A stretch of 64,000 nt of DNA. Source: Flavobacterium psychrophilum. Lineage in GTDB: Bacteria; Bacteroidota; Bacteroidia; Flavobacteriales; Flavobacteriaceae. Positions 26,275 to 34,871 of the stretch are shown here, in pieces. Within the stretch, counting starts at the first letter, position 1, and each line of letters starts with the position of its first letter. The position numbers and the translations under genes were made by a program. The notes under the pieces were generated by a model. The model did no database searches, was not told the DNA's origin, and saw only the letters and a list, made by a program, of their open reading frames with translations. The DNA is taken from contig CP012388.1 in assembly GCA_001708385.1 (NCBI GenBank), positions 3,162,001 through 3,226,000 on the forward strand, given 5' to 3'.

Positions 26275-27327
26275 ATGAGAAAATATATAGTCACGGCATT
26301 GCTTGTATCAGCATTCGCATCTGCGCAGGATCTTACGCTTCAACAGGCAAATGCGTTAGCAAAACTGCCTGTAAAATGCCTTCAGCAGGAATACCCAAAT
26401 AAGTTAAGCCAGCTACTGGCCGATGCTTCAGAAATACAGTCACCCAAACAGTTGCACCCTGCTTTTTACGGTTGTTTCGACTGGCATTCATCGGTGCATG
26501 GGCACTGGAGCCTGGTATACCTGATAAAGAAATTCCCCGATCTGGAAGGGAGAAACGATATCATCAGTAAATTAAAAGTCAATCTTTCAAAAGAAAATAT
26601 AGCGCAGGAAGTAGCTTACCTTAATAAGAAGCATGAGAAGTCGTACGAGCGTATGTATGGATGGGCATGGCTGCTAAAATTACAGCAGGAGCTGGATACC
26701 TCCGACGAACCATTCGCTAAGGAACTTGCTGCTAACCTAAAACCATTAACGACGATATTGTCTGAGCGCTATATAGAATTTCTTCCGAAGTTAAACTACC
26801 CTATACGTGTAGGTACGCATACCAGCACGGCATTTGGGCTCAACCTTTCGTGGGACTATGCAGTTCAGGCTAAGAATCTTCCGTTACAGGAAAGCATCAG
26901 GGTAAATGCTTTGCGCCTGTTTAAGAATGATATGGACTGCCCATTTGCATGGGAGCCAAGCGGAACTGATTTTCTTTCGCCTTGTATGGAAGAGATTGGT
27001 ATTATGCAGCGCGTTATGCCAAAAGCTGAATTCCTGAAATGGCTTAAAGATTTTGCCCCGGCATTATTCGATAAGAAGTTTACCTGGAAACCGGGAGAAG
27101 TATCAGACCGTACCGATGGACACCTTGTACACCTTGACGGGTTAAACTTTAGCCGTGCCTGGAATTTATACACCTTGGTAAAACAATACCCTAAAGAATT
27201 AGGACATTTAAAAGCTTTGGCTGATACCCACTTTAAATATTCGCTGCCATCCATAACCGATGGTAACTATGAAGGCGAACACTGGCTGGCATCGTTCGCT
27301 TTATATACTTTTGAGAATAAAGAATAG
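26275..27327 (+). CDS. DUF2891 family secreted protein
   Basis: This 350-residue protein has a signal peptide (MRKYIVTALLVSAFASAQ). The family marker HPAFYGCFDWHSSVHGHWSLV is seen through its core FYGCFDWHSSVHGHW (about residues 62-78), and GTHTSTAFGL and HLVHLDGLNFSRAW follow. The fold is expected to be an alpha/alpha barrel, as in many carbohydrate-active enzymes, but DUF2891 has no established reaction. It is likely periplasmic. It stands alone between the divergent AraC gene and the FAD dehydrogenase. Confidence 0.85.
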   Translation: MRKYIVTALLVSAFASAQDLTLQQANALAKLPVKCLQQEYPNKLSQLLADASEIQSPKQLHPAFYGCFDWHSSVHGHWSLVYLIKKFPDLEGRNDIISKLKVNLSKENIAQEVAYLNKKHEKSYERMYGWAWLLKLQQELDTSDEPFAKELAANLKPLTTILSERYIEFLPKLNYPIRVGTHTSTAFGLNLSWDYAVQAKNLPLQESIRVNALRLFKNDMDCPFAWEPSGTDFLSPCMEEIGIMQRVMPKAEFLKWLKDFAPALFDKKFTWKPGEVSDRTDGHLVHLDGLNFSRAWNLYTLVKQYPKELGHLKALADTHFKYSLPSITDGNYEGEHWLASFALYTFENKE

Positions 27328-27375
27328 TTTACAATTGCAATTGGCAGTAGAACAGCGTAATACAGGTTGTTTATT

Positions 27376-27411
27376 CCCCTCTCTTCTGGAGAGGGGCTGC
27401 AGGTGAGGTGA
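27376..27411. repeat. GC-rich hairpin intergenic repeat (REP-like)
   Basis: CCCCTCTC and its complement GAGAGGGG, with a 5-nt loop, are followed by a G-rich tail CTGCAGGTGAGGTG. The base composition stands out sharply from the AT-rich surroundings. The form matches dispersed extragenic repeats that I know from Bacteroidota genomes. It sits just upstream of the next gene's promoter. Confidence 0.5.
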
Positions 27412-27427
27412 AATAGAAAATATTCAT

Positions 27428-27435
27428 TAATTTTG
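27428..27435 (+). promoter_or_regulatory. -7 box placed four bases before the FAD dehydrogenase start
   Basis: TAATTTTG is followed by CACC and the ATG at 27440, which predicts a leaderless transcript. Confidence 0.5.
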
Positions 27436-27439
27436 CACC

Positions 27440-29005
27440 ATGCCAAGAGAACTTCAATTACAGGTGGCGCCCGAAGTAGCCGCACAACAGTCTTTATTAA
27501 TTAATCATGTCGCTAAGCTCATGCAGGTTAAGCCTGAAGAGGTTAGGCATATTGCTATTATTAAGCGCTCTATAGATGCACGCCAGAAAGCAATTAAGAT
27601 TAACCTTAAAGTGGCTGTGTACTGGAATGAAGACTACACCGAGTCCAAAACAAAACTCCCTGATTATAAAGATGTTTCCAATAAACAGGAAGTGATAATC
27701 ATTGGTGCGGGGCCTGCAGGCCTGTTTGCGGCATTGCAGCTAATAGAACTTGGGTTAAAGCCAATAGTTTTAGAAAGAGGTAAAGATGTGCAGGAACGCC
27801 GCCGCGACCTTAAGGCGATCAATCGCGACCATACTGTAAGTGAGGATTCTAACTACTGTTATGGCGAGGGCGGGGCAGGTACGTATTCTGACGGTAAGCT
27901 CTATACCCGATCTAAAAAGCGTGGTGATGTAGACCGTATACTTGAATTATTTGTTGGCTTTGGTGCCAGCGACGAGATATTGGTAGAAGCGCATCCGCAT
28001 ATCGGAACAAACAAGCTTCCTAAGATCATTAAGTCGATGAGGGAGAAGATTATAGAGTTCGGTGGACAGGTGCTTTTTGATACCCGTGTGGTAGATATTC
28101 TTGTTAAAAACAATGAAGTTGAAGGCGTTGTAACCCAGACCAATGACGTTATAAAAGCCTCAAAAATAATACTGGCAACGGGCCACTCAGCCCGTGATAT
28201 CTTTGAGCTTTTAGATCGCAAGCAGATATTTATAGAAGCCAAACCCTTTGCCCTTGGCGTTCGCGCCGAGCATCCCCAAAGCCTCATAGACAGCATACAA
28301 TACAGCTGCGATTACAATACCGGCAGGGGAGAGTTTCTTCCTCCGGCGCCGTATTCTATTGTAAAACAGGTTAATGGCAGGGGAATGTATTCTTTCTGTA
28401 TGTGTCCGGGTGGGGTTATTGCCCCATGTGCTACCAGTCCTGGAGAGGTAGTAACCAATGGTTGGTCGCCCTCAAAGCGTGACCAGGAAACAGCTAACTC
28501 AGGTATTGTGGTTGAGTTAAAACTCGAAGATTTTGCCCCGTTTGCCAAATATGGTGCCCTCGCCGGAATGGAATTTCAAAAAGCTATCGAGCAGAAAGCA
28601 TGGCGCTTAGCGGGTGAAACACAACGTGTTCCTGCCCAGCGAATGATAGACTTTACGCAAAGCAAAGTATCGGCAGATATCCCTAAAACATCGTATGTTC
28701 CGGGTACTACTTCAGTAGAATTAGGGCAGGTATTTCCGGGGTTCATAACTCAGGTGTTACGCCAGGGATTTGTAGATTTCGGCAAATCGATGCGCGGTTA
28801 CCTTACTAACGAGGCAATTTTGCATGCACCGGAATCAAGAACATCATCGCCGGTACGTATTCCCCGTGATAATTTTACTTTAGAGCATCTGCAAATCAAA
28901 GGGTTATATCCTTGTGGTGAAGGTGCAGGCTATGCAGGTGGAATTATTTCTGCGGCAATAGACGGCGAAAAATGTGCTATAAAATGCGCTGAAAGCCTTA
29001 ATTAA
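27440..29005 (+). CDS. NAD(P)/FAD-dependent dehydrogenase (COG2509-type)
   Basis: This 521-residue protein has an N-terminal 80-residue domain, then the FAD motif IIIGAGPAGLFAALQL (GAGPAG at 89-94) and VLERGKDVQERRRD. SYCYGEGGAGTYSDGKLYTR-like residues (seen as GEGGAGTYSDGKLYTR) follow, then SFCMCPGGVI, and it ends in GLYPCGEGAGYAGGI. This is the uncharacterised FAD-dependent dehydrogenase family widespread in Bacteroidota. A flavin-dependent redox reaction is certain in outline, but the substrate is unknown. The start is set by the ATG four bases after the -7 box. Confidence 0.87.
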   Translation: MPRELQLQVAPEVAAQQSLLINHVAKLMQVKPEEVRHIAIIKRSIDARQKAIKINLKVAVYWNEDYTESKTKLPDYKDVSNKQEVIIIGAGPAGLFAALQLIELGLKPIVLERGKDVQERRRDLKAINRDHTVSEDSNYCYGEGGAGTYSDGKLYTRSKKRGDVDRILELFVGFGASDEILVEAHPHIGTNKLPKIIKSMREKIIEFGGQVLFDTRVVDILVKNNEVEGVVTQTNDVIKASKIILATGHSARDIFELLDRKQIFIEAKPFALGVRAEHPQSLIDSIQYSCDYNTGRGEFLPPAPYSIVKQVNGRGMYSFCMCPGGVIAPCATSPGEVVTNGWSPSKRDQETANSGIVVELKLEDFAPFAKYGALAGMEFQKAIEQKAWRLAGETQRVPAQRMIDFTQSKVSADIPKTSYVPGTTSVELGQVFPGFITQVLRQGFVDFGKSMRGYLTNEAILHAPESRTSSPVRIPRDNFTLEHLQIKGLYPCGEGAGYAGGIISAAIDGEKCAIKCAESLN

Positions 29006-29249
29006 TAGTGCACTTTTTGCTCTCAAAACGCCATTTTGCTGCGTAATATTAATCGTTGTAACTATTTGGTTTTGAGCACGTGTTAAATTAATGTTTCTCT
29101 TTCGGGATTTTAAAATTTCATCATTTTTGAATGAAAATTCTTAGTTTTTTTGTGTCTGAAAAAATATGATTTAATATTTTCAGGTTTAATTCTTCAGACT
29201 TATTTTAGCGACTTAAAATAATTCCTACAATCAGTCAATCAATCAACGA

Positions 29250-30851
29250 ATGAAAAAAATCTACACTTTACTGTTGCTGTTTTTATCGGCAGCAGCCTTT
29301 TCGCAGTACAATTTTACCGATATCGATACACTACTCAAAAATTACAACAAACCCACTTCACCGGGACTGTCCATTCATGTACTTAAAGACGGCAAAGTGC
29401 TGTACAGCAAACAATCAGGAATGGCTGACATCGAAAACAAAAAGCCGATTACTAAAGAGTCAGTGTTTCATATGGCTTCTGATTCTAAGCAGTTTACCGC
29501 AGCCTGTATTGTGGTATTGCAACAGCAGGGCAAATTAAAGTTTGATGACAGGCTATCGAAATATTTCCCTGATTTCCCCGAATATGCTCAAAAGGTCACT
29601 ATTGCCAACCTCATGAATCATACAAGTGGCATTAAAGATATTGCTGTTCTGGCAATGCTTAAAGATGAAGATGCAACGGATTACAATGACAATCAGGTGC
29701 AAACACTCCTTAAAAACGCAGTATTAGATTTTGAGCCGGGTACAAAGTGGAGTTATTCTAATTCAGGCTACTGGTTTTTAGCGCAGATCGTAAAACAAGT
29801 ATCGGGCAAACCAATGATAGAATTTGTAAACACCAGTATTTTCAAGCCTCTCAAGATGAAAAACAGTCAGTTTGTAGAGAGTCGTGATACAAAATTTGCA
29901 AATAAAGTTAAAGGGTATGAGATGGTAAACGATACATTTTCTCAGAGTATTGTAGACCCTTATCATATTTCGGGGGCAGGATTGTACGCTCCGATAGCCG
30001 ACCTTCAGAAATGGCTTAATGAGATGATGGATCAAAAAGTGCTTGGTAAAGCGTTTTGGAGCGAAATGCTAAAAGTAACCTCCAAAACGGGTTACGCCGC
30101 CGGCTTATTTATAAATGATTTTTCGGGACACAAAAAGATTTCCCACGGTGGCGATAATCCCGGTTTTCACTGTATAATGGGAGTATACCCTGATGATAAG
30201 CTAAGTGTCATCGTAGTCGCTAATACTGATGACGCTTCCGTTAAGGACATTGAAAAAGCGATAGCTGCTAAAGTATTTGGTATTACAGAAGAAAAGGCGC
30301 AAGAGGCTGAAGGTGAGGTTACAGAAGGAATCGTTGTTTCTCCCGAAGAGCTAAAACAATACGGAGGAATTTATGGCAGTGGAACAAGTAATTTTTACAT
30401 ACAGCCATTAGAAAACAGGCTTTGGCTGATGCAGATTCATAATGATATGAGCTACGAGCTGTCTCCGGTAACGCAGGATAGCTTCACCTTTTCAGGGATT
30501 GTATTTTCATTTGAAGATAGTATCGGTGATGTTGCTCAGACAATGGTTATAAACGATAACGGATCTAAGGAACAGTTTGCACGTGTGGTTATAGATCCGA
30601 AACTGAAAACAGAATATTGTGGCAAATATTTCTGCAAGAGTCTTGCTATTGAGTACACATTTTTTGAAGATGGCGATATCCTGAAGTTCAAAATAGGCTC
30701 TGGCGAAGCGCAGGAGACACTTGTCGTGAAGGGAGATAAGTTATATACTGAAATAGGGAATGTAAAATTTAAACGTGATGCATCGGGTAAAATATCCGGT
30801 TTTGTCCTTAAACATGACCGCGCAAATAATATAGAATTCGAAAAAATTTAA
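29250..30851 (+). CDS. Serine hydrolase, class C beta-lactamase/DD-peptidase-like
   Basis: This 533-residue protein has a signal peptide (MKKIYTLLLLFLSAAAFSQ). The beta-lactamase-fold domain carries S77-D-S-K80, Y169-S-N171 and the HGG triad box (KISHGGDNPG, about residue 300). A C-terminal beta-barrel region (about 360-530) has two DUF3471-like segments. The family includes D-aminopeptidases, esterases and transpeptidase-like enzymes; resistance to beta-lactams is not implied. It is exported, probably periplasmic. The 244-bp upstream gap is AT-rich and holds no gene. Confidence 0.87.
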   Translation: MKKIYTLLLLFLSAAAFSQYNFTDIDTLLKNYNKPTSPGLSIHVLKDGKVLYSKQSGMADIENKKPITKESVFHMASDSKQFTAACIVVLQQQGKLKFDDRLSKYFPDFPEYAQKVTIANLMNHTSGIKDIAVLAMLKDEDATDYNDNQVQTLLKNAVLDFEPGTKWSYSNSGYWFLAQIVKQVSGKPMIEFVNTSIFKPLKMKNSQFVESRDTKFANKVKGYEMVNDTFSQSIVDPYHISGAGLYAPIADLQKWLNEMMDQKVLGKAFWSEMLKVTSKTGYAAGLFINDFSGHKKISHGGDNPGFHCIMGVYPDDKLSVIVVANTDDASVKDIEKAIAAKVFGITEEKAQEAEGEVTEGIVVSPEELKQYGGIYGSGTSNFYIQPLENRLWLMQIHNDMSYELSPVTQDSFTFSGIVFSFEDSIGDVAQTMVINDNGSKEQFARVVIDPKLKTEYCGKYFCKSLAIEYTFFEDGDILKFKIGSGEAQETLVVKGDKLYTEIGNVKFKRDASGKISGFVLKHDRANNIEFEKI

Positions 30852-30858
30852 ATCAATA

Positions 30859-30894
30859 AAAATTCCCTTAGCACCAAATGTTAAGGGGAATTTT
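30859..30894. terminator. Terminator after the serine hydrolase gene
   Basis: The arms 30859-30870 and 30882-30894 pair with one bulged base and an 11-nt loop, flanked by A- and T-runs. Convergent genes lie on both sides. Confidence 0.7.
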
Positions 30895-30929
30895 ATTTAC
30901 TGAGAGGTTTGCTAAGCCAGTCGAGCATG

Positions 30930-31820
30930 TTATCCTATTTTAACCGATGTCATGGTTAAAGATCCGGCTACTGCCTTATCGTTAAAAATGCTGATTTCGT
31001 CTTTTTCGCTTTTTAGTGCAAGAGTGTACAGTAATGGTAGGTAGTGCTCGGGAGAAGGTATTGCCAAATCAAACGCCTTACCCTGCGATGCAAAGTTGAT
31101 AAGCGGTTTATAATCGCCCGACTTAATATACCCTTTGATTTTGTTATCGGCCTCAAAAGCCCAGTCGAAACCAAAATTATCGGTATGTATGTTCTTCCAG
31201 TCCATTAGTCTCAGGTTGTGTACAATATTTCCGCTACCTATTATCAGTACGCCTTTTTTACGCAAAGCGGCAAGTTCTTTACCTAACTCGTAATGGTACT
31301 GCGGCGGTTTTGTATAATCAATGCTAAACTGTATGGTTGGGATATTCGCGTTTGGGTACAGGTGTTTTATGACCGACCATGCGCCATGATCCAGTCCCCA
31401 TTTATCGTCCAGCCCAACAGCAACCGATTTTACCAGTTCCTGTGTCTGCTTTGCAAGCTCAGGGCTTCCCGGTGCGGGATAGCGAACATCAAACAATGCT
31501 TTTGGGAATCCGCCAAAATCGTGTATTGTCGGTGGGTTTTGCATTGCCGTAACAAACGTACCGCGGGTTTCCCAGTGTGCCGAAACGCATAAAATAGCAG
31601 TAGGCTCGGGTATCTCTTTGGCAATCTTCCTGAAGTTTGCCACAAACTCATTTTCTTCAATAGCATTCATCGGGCTGCCGTGGCCTAAGAACAAGGCGGG
31701 CATTGTAACACCGGCATCATTAATACTGCCGGAAAGTTTCCCTAATTCTTTAAGTCCCATAATTCCGCCGCCTGCAAAAGGCAGGGCTGCCATACTTTGT
31801 AAAAACTTTTTGCGATCCAT
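30930..31820 (-). CDS. Extradiol ring-cleavage dioxygenase, DODA (YgiD) type
   Basis: This 296-residue protein has an N-terminal leader (DRKKFLQSMAALPFAGG) that looks like a weak Tat or Sec export signal. A class III extradiol dioxygenase domain follows with LFLGHGSPM (H47), SAHWETRG, GLDHGAWSV and GSGNIVHNLR, the usual metal-binding histidines. Relatives cleave DOPA and other catechols. An export signal on a DODA enzyme is unusual but recurrent in Bacteroidota. The ATG at 31820 is chosen because an upstream TTG lies in the promoter. It follows an AraC-type gene on the same strand. Confidence 0.85.
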   Translation of the reverse strand: MDRKKFLQSMAALPFAGGGIMGLKELGKLSGSINDAGVTMPALFLGHGSPMNAIEENEFVANFRKIAKEIPEPTAILCVSAHWETRGTFVTAMQNPPTIHDFGGFPKALFDVRYPAPGSPELAKQTQELVKSVAVGLDDKWGLDHGAWSVIKHLYPNANIPTIQFSIDYTKPPQYHYELGKELAALRKKGVLIIGSGNIVHNLRLMDWKNIHTDNFGFDWAFEADNKIKGYIKSGDYKPLINFASQGKAFDLAIPSPEHYLPLLYTLALKSEKDEISIFNDKAVAGSLTMTSVKIG

Positions 31821-31843
31821 AACTGCATCCTTAAAATTATAAT

Positions 31844-31854
31844 ACAAAGTTCAG
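31844..31854 (-). promoter_or_regulatory. Promoter element of the DODA-type gene
   Basis: Minus-strand CTGAACTTTGT lies about 24 bases before the ATG and is identical to the element before the SDR gene. The palindromic partner half-site seen there is absent here. Confidence 0.4.
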
Positions 31855-31903
31855 TCTTTTAAGGGTAGGCAGGGTAACAGTTTCAGGTAAAAGAGTAGTA
31901 CAA

Positions 31904-32728
31904 TCAGGAAATGAGCTTTTGCATTTCGTCTTTAAATTCAGTGGGAGTTTGCCCGGTTCTCTTTTTAAAGACACGGGTAAAATAGGCCTTTTCTTTATAG
32001 CCCAGTTCAAAGCCAATTTCAGAAATGGTTGTATCGGTATGCATCAGCAGGTTCTTTGCTTCAATAAGCTTTCGGGTCTCTATGATCTCGGCGGCGGTTT
32101 TCTGCATGATCTGCTGGCAGATGAGGTTAAGGTTTCGTGCCGACATGAATAACTTTTGGGCATAAAAATCTGCGCCTTTCGGCCTTCTGAAATTCTCTTC
32201 CAACAAGGCAAGAAAGTTTTTAAATGTAATGCTGTTATTCTTGTGGGTATCTGTAGGGTCTATCTTTTTACGCTCGTCCTCGATCATTAAAAACACAGCC
32301 GAAAGCAGATGTTTTATAATGGCCAGCTTGGGTACCGGATGCTGCATTTCGGTATGCATCATCTCACATAGGTTAACCAGCCGCTTAAAGCAGTTGCCTT
32401 CCTGCGCGGGGATGGTAGCGTAATTATGGTAAAAGGAATAAAGTGAAAAAGTCGTTTCGGGAATGAATTCGCTTTTAAAGCGTATCACCCACATATCGCA
32501 TTTACCGTCTTTAAGCCCCGGGCGAACACGGTGAATCTTTCCTTTTGTAATAAAGCTGATAAACGGCGCTGCATACGTATTGGTGGCAAAATCTATAAAA
32601 TGTTCCAATACGCCTTCCATACCAATAATAAGCTCTTCGTAATCGTGATTGTGCGGATTATTAGGCTGTGTGGCTATGCGAAGTGTTTCTTCGGGAGTAA
32701 GGCGGTATATCTTGAATAGTTGATCCAC
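31904..32728 (-). CDS. AraC family transcriptional regulator
   Basis: This 274-residue protein has an N-terminal cupin sensing domain with PHNHDYEELIIG and RPGLKDGKCDMWVIRF. A C-terminal AraC DNA-binding domain (about 175-270) ends in FELGYKEKAYFTRVFKKRTGQTP. The start is GTG at 32728. It lies 83 bp upstream of the DODA-type gene, in the same direction, and is probably its regulator. The ligand may be an aromatic compound, judged only from the neighbouring enzyme. Confidence 0.86.
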   Translation of the reverse strand: MDQLFKIYRLTPEETLRIATQPNNPHNHDYEELIIGMEGVLEHFIDFATNTYAAPFISFITKGKIHRVRPGLKDGKCDMWVIRFKSEFIPETTFSLYSFYHNYATIPAQEGNCFKRLVNLCEMMHTEMQHPVPKLAIIKHLLSAVFLMIEDERKKIDPTDTHKNNSITFKNFLALLEENFRRPKGADFYAQKLFMSARNLNLICQQIMQKTAAEIIETRKLIEAKNLLMHTDTTISEIGFELGYKEKAYFTRVFKKRTGQTPTEFKDEMQKLIS

Positions 32729-32767
32729 TGTCAGCTTTAATTTATATCAGGATAACAAAATAAAGCA

Positions 32768-32801
32768 AAAAAGCGGATAAGTTATTCCTTATCCGCTTTT
32801 T
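32768..32801 (-). terminator. Terminator overlapping the stop of the small lipoprotein gene
   Basis: A perfect 14-bp stem (32768-32781 with 32788-32801) has a 6-nt loop that contains the stop codon of the upstream-coded lipoprotein. T-runs follow on the minus strand. Confidence 0.8.
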
Positions 32802-33021
32802 CTTCTGTCATATGTTCTACCTTGACACCGCCTGTAGATATTACCGATTTGCCACTATCGGTCTCGGTAGTTTGTTTTATTGATGTCTCGGTTCGTACTT
32901 TCGGTTCTATAGTGTCAACCTTCGTGATTTCTTCGGTTGTAACCTTTGTGGTATTAGCATCTTGTTTCTTGCAGGCTCCCATTACTAATAGAAGTCCTGC
33001 CATAATCATTGCTTTTTTCAT
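32782..33021 (-). CDS. Small lipoprotein, hypothetical
   Basis: This 79-residue protein has a lipoprotein signal with lipobox VMGAC (cysteine 17). The mature part is rich in Thr, Glu and Lys and looks disordered. No domain is recognised. Its last codons form the 5' arm of a terminator hairpin. It stands alone between the AraC-type gene and the toxin-antitoxin pair on the same strand. Confidence 0.65.
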   Translation of the reverse strand: MKKAMIMAGLLLVMGACKKQDANTTKVTTEEITKVDTIEPKVRTETSIKQTTETDSGKSVISTGGVKVEHMTEEKADKE

Positions 33022-33100
33022 GGCGTTTACTTGTTTTGATTTGTAATATATTTAAAATTAAGTCTTTAAGAATTGAATTCTTTTAAAATAGTCTTAATTG

Positions 33101-33562
33101 TTACTTAATAAACAAGCGTTCATCAAAATCAAAAGGCTCAATAAGCTTCACCTTGATCTTTTTAAAATCCCTGTGTGAAGGATTGAGCAGGTAATTAAAT
33201 TCACCTTGAACTACCGCTGAAGGAACCCTGAGCACTGCGAATTTTTCAGATGAAATAAAAGTATCACCAAGCTCCTGTGTGGAGTGGGAGTGGGGTAACG
33301 ATTTCCAGTCTTCCGGTAATGTATCTGTGGCTAATTCCTGTATGGGCAATGTCTTTGGAATTTCGATAGCTATGATTACATAGTCCAGCGGAAGGATGCC
33401 CAGTGGCGTATGTACCGCTATCTCGGTCGTGCATAGCGCACGCGATTCGCTGGTATATACCATAGCTGTGCCTTTGCTGTTCCATCGCCCGCCTGCTTTT
33501 TCAGCACCGCGCCCGGACAGGTCGTTGGCATAAACCGATTTGCTTAAACGAAATACTATCAT
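33101..33562 (-). CDS. RES family NAD+-degrading toxin
   Basis: This 153-residue protein has the RES fold: R5 in VFRLSK, GGRWNSKGTAMVYTSES, the glutamate in TTEIAVH and the serine in LRVPSAVVQGEFNYLLNP. Known RES toxins (for example MbcT) destroy NAD+ by phosphorolysis or hydrolysis and are neutralised by a Xre/MbcA-type antitoxin. All named residues are present, so it is probably active. Its ATG overlaps the antitoxin stop by four bases, a sign of translational coupling. Confidence 0.9.
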   Translation of the reverse strand: MIVFRLSKSVYANDLSGRGAEKAGGRWNSKGTAMVYTSESRALCTTEIAVHTPLGILPLDYVIIAIEIPKTLPIQELATDTLPEDWKSLPHSHSTQELGDTFISSEKFAVLRVPSAVVQGEFNYLLNPSHRDFKKIKVKLIEPFDFDERLFIK

Positions 33563-33990
33563 GCCAATACACCGTGTTCTATCCTGGTAAGTTCATCCTT
33601 TAAAAGGTTTATCCCGAAAGAACTGTCAAAAAGTTCTTTCGGTTTTATCTTTCCCAGTGCCAGGTTTTGGGTATTAAGCCAGGTGTTAAAGTTTTGGGTG
33701 CTGCCAAATACAGAAATTCCTTTTTTATACAAAAGGGCTATTTCCAGTATTTTTTCTGACTGAAGGGCATCAAAAGTACGCTCCTCTTTTTTGTAGCGTT
33801 GCATGGTACGTTCGGACACATGAAGAAACCCCGACCATTCGGCAAGGTCAAACGGACTTTTCTCCATAAAGTTTACAAACACAGGAAATTTAATTCCCTG
33901 TCTTACCAGGGCTATTAACGACATAATATTCTGGTCGTCAATGGCATTGTTGTAACTTAAATTTGAACTGAATAGGTCTATCGCTTCCAT
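33559..33990 (-). CDS. Xre/MbcA/ParS-type antitoxin (DUF2384)
   Basis: This protein is about 143 residues. Its N-terminal Xre-like DNA-binding part includes WSGFLHVSERTMQRYKK, and its C-terminal toxin-binding domain (about 90-143) carries ALLYKKGISVFGSTQNFNTWL. It is the expected antitoxin of the RES toxin encoded directly downstream with a 4-bp overlap. The ATG at 33990 is used; an ATG at 33996 and a GTG at 33999 would add two or three residues. A palindrome in the promoter suggests autoregulation. Confidence 0.87.
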   Translation of the reverse strand: MEAIDLFSSNLSYNNAIDDQNIMSLIALVRQGIKFPVFVNFMEKSPFDLAEWSGFLHVSERTMQRYKKEERTFDALQSEKILEIALLYKKGISVFGSTQNFNTWLNTQNLALGKIKPKELFDSSFGINLLKDELTRIEHGVLA

Positions 33991-34010
33991 GATCATCACA
34001 TTTAATACAA

Positions 34011-34052
34011 CAAAGTTACGAAAGTTGTCTTTAATTTTACGACATATGTCGT
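34011..34052 (-). promoter_or_regulatory. Toxin-antitoxin promoter with palindromic operator
   Basis: The minus-strand -7 box TAACTTTG (34011-34018) is 20 bases from a perfect 14-bp palindrome ACGACATATGTCGT (34039-34052), which takes the place of the -33 element. Flanking T- and A-runs extend the symmetry with one extra base. A bound antitoxin dimer would block the promoter. Confidence 0.5.
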
Positions 34053-34210
34053 TAAAATTGTAATGTTATTTTTATTTCAGAAAAAAATGAAACTTTGTGA
34101 TAGTTTAGCATGGATTTTGATTACATTTACCTGTATATAATACTATTAACCATCCGGCAGGTTTATAAAAATGTTAACGGATAAATGTGCGGGACTAAAT
34201 TTGAATTGCT

Positions 34211-34870
34211 ATGGCAGCTAAAAAAACAGTACAGCTTTCAAAATCTGATATCATAGACAGATATTCAGATTACTGCCTGATGAACGGCCACAAACCGGCA
34301 TCGGTATATAAATTCGCAAAAGAAAATGGTTTTGAAGAAGCAGAGTTTTACCAGTACTTTACTTCGTTTGAATCGTTAGAGCATTACTATTTTGTAGAGA
34401 TGTTTAATCATTCGCTTCACGCTTTAGAGATATCTCCCGTGTACAGTGAATACGGAGGAGTAGAAAAACTTTCGGCCTTTTATTTTACATTCTTTGAAAT
34501 GGCAACCGCCAACAGGAGTTTTGTGATCTACACTATGGAAGAAGGCGGCAGCAGGCTGCGCAACCTTCATAAACTAAAGGCACTTCGTAAAGAGTTTATT
34601 CAATATGCCGAAGCGGTGCTTGAAAAACCGGTTAAGGTAGAAAGCCCGCGTGGCGATAAGCTTCAGGGTGAGGCATTGCGCGAAGGGGCATGGCTTCAGT
34701 TCCTGTCGATATTCAAGTTCTGGCTGCAGGATACGTCTCCCGGATTTGAGAAGACCGATGTGTTTATCGAGAAATCGGTTAAGGCATCCACCGACCTGGT
34801 CTACAACAGTCCGCTGAAAAGCCTGTTCGACCTGGGCAAATTTGTATGGAAAGAAAAATTTACGGTATAA
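34211..34870 (+). CDS. TetR-like regulator paired with an ABC1 kinase
   Basis: This 219-residue helical protein has an N-terminal TetR-type helix-turn-helix (about 10-55, ASVYKFAKENGFEEAEFYQYF) and a longer C-terminal ligand or dimer domain. In flavobacteria this type of TetR protein commonly sits directly before an AarF/ABC1 kinase gene. Here only one base separates the two genes, so they are almost certainly one operon. The helix-turn-helix is divergent (no classic glycine turn), and a role in kinase partnership rather than DNA binding cannot be excluded. Confidence 0.8.
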   Translation: MAAKKTVQLSKSDIIDRYSDYCLMNGHKPASVYKFAKENGFEEAEFYQYFTSFESLEHYYFVEMFNHSLHALEISPVYSEYGGVEKLSAFYFTFFEMATANRSFVIYTMEEGGSRLRNLHKLKALRKEFIQYAEAVLEKPVKVESPRGDKLQGEALREGAWLQFLSIFKFWLQDTSPGFEKTDVFIEKSVKASTDLVYNSPLKSLFDLGKFVWKEKFTV

Positions 34871-34871
34871 T

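Noticed and set aside
33068..33082. The short AAGAATT-G-AATTCTT palindrome after the RES toxin gene as a strong terminator
   Set aside because: The stem is only 7 bp and AT-only with a one-base loop, so it is too weak to call.
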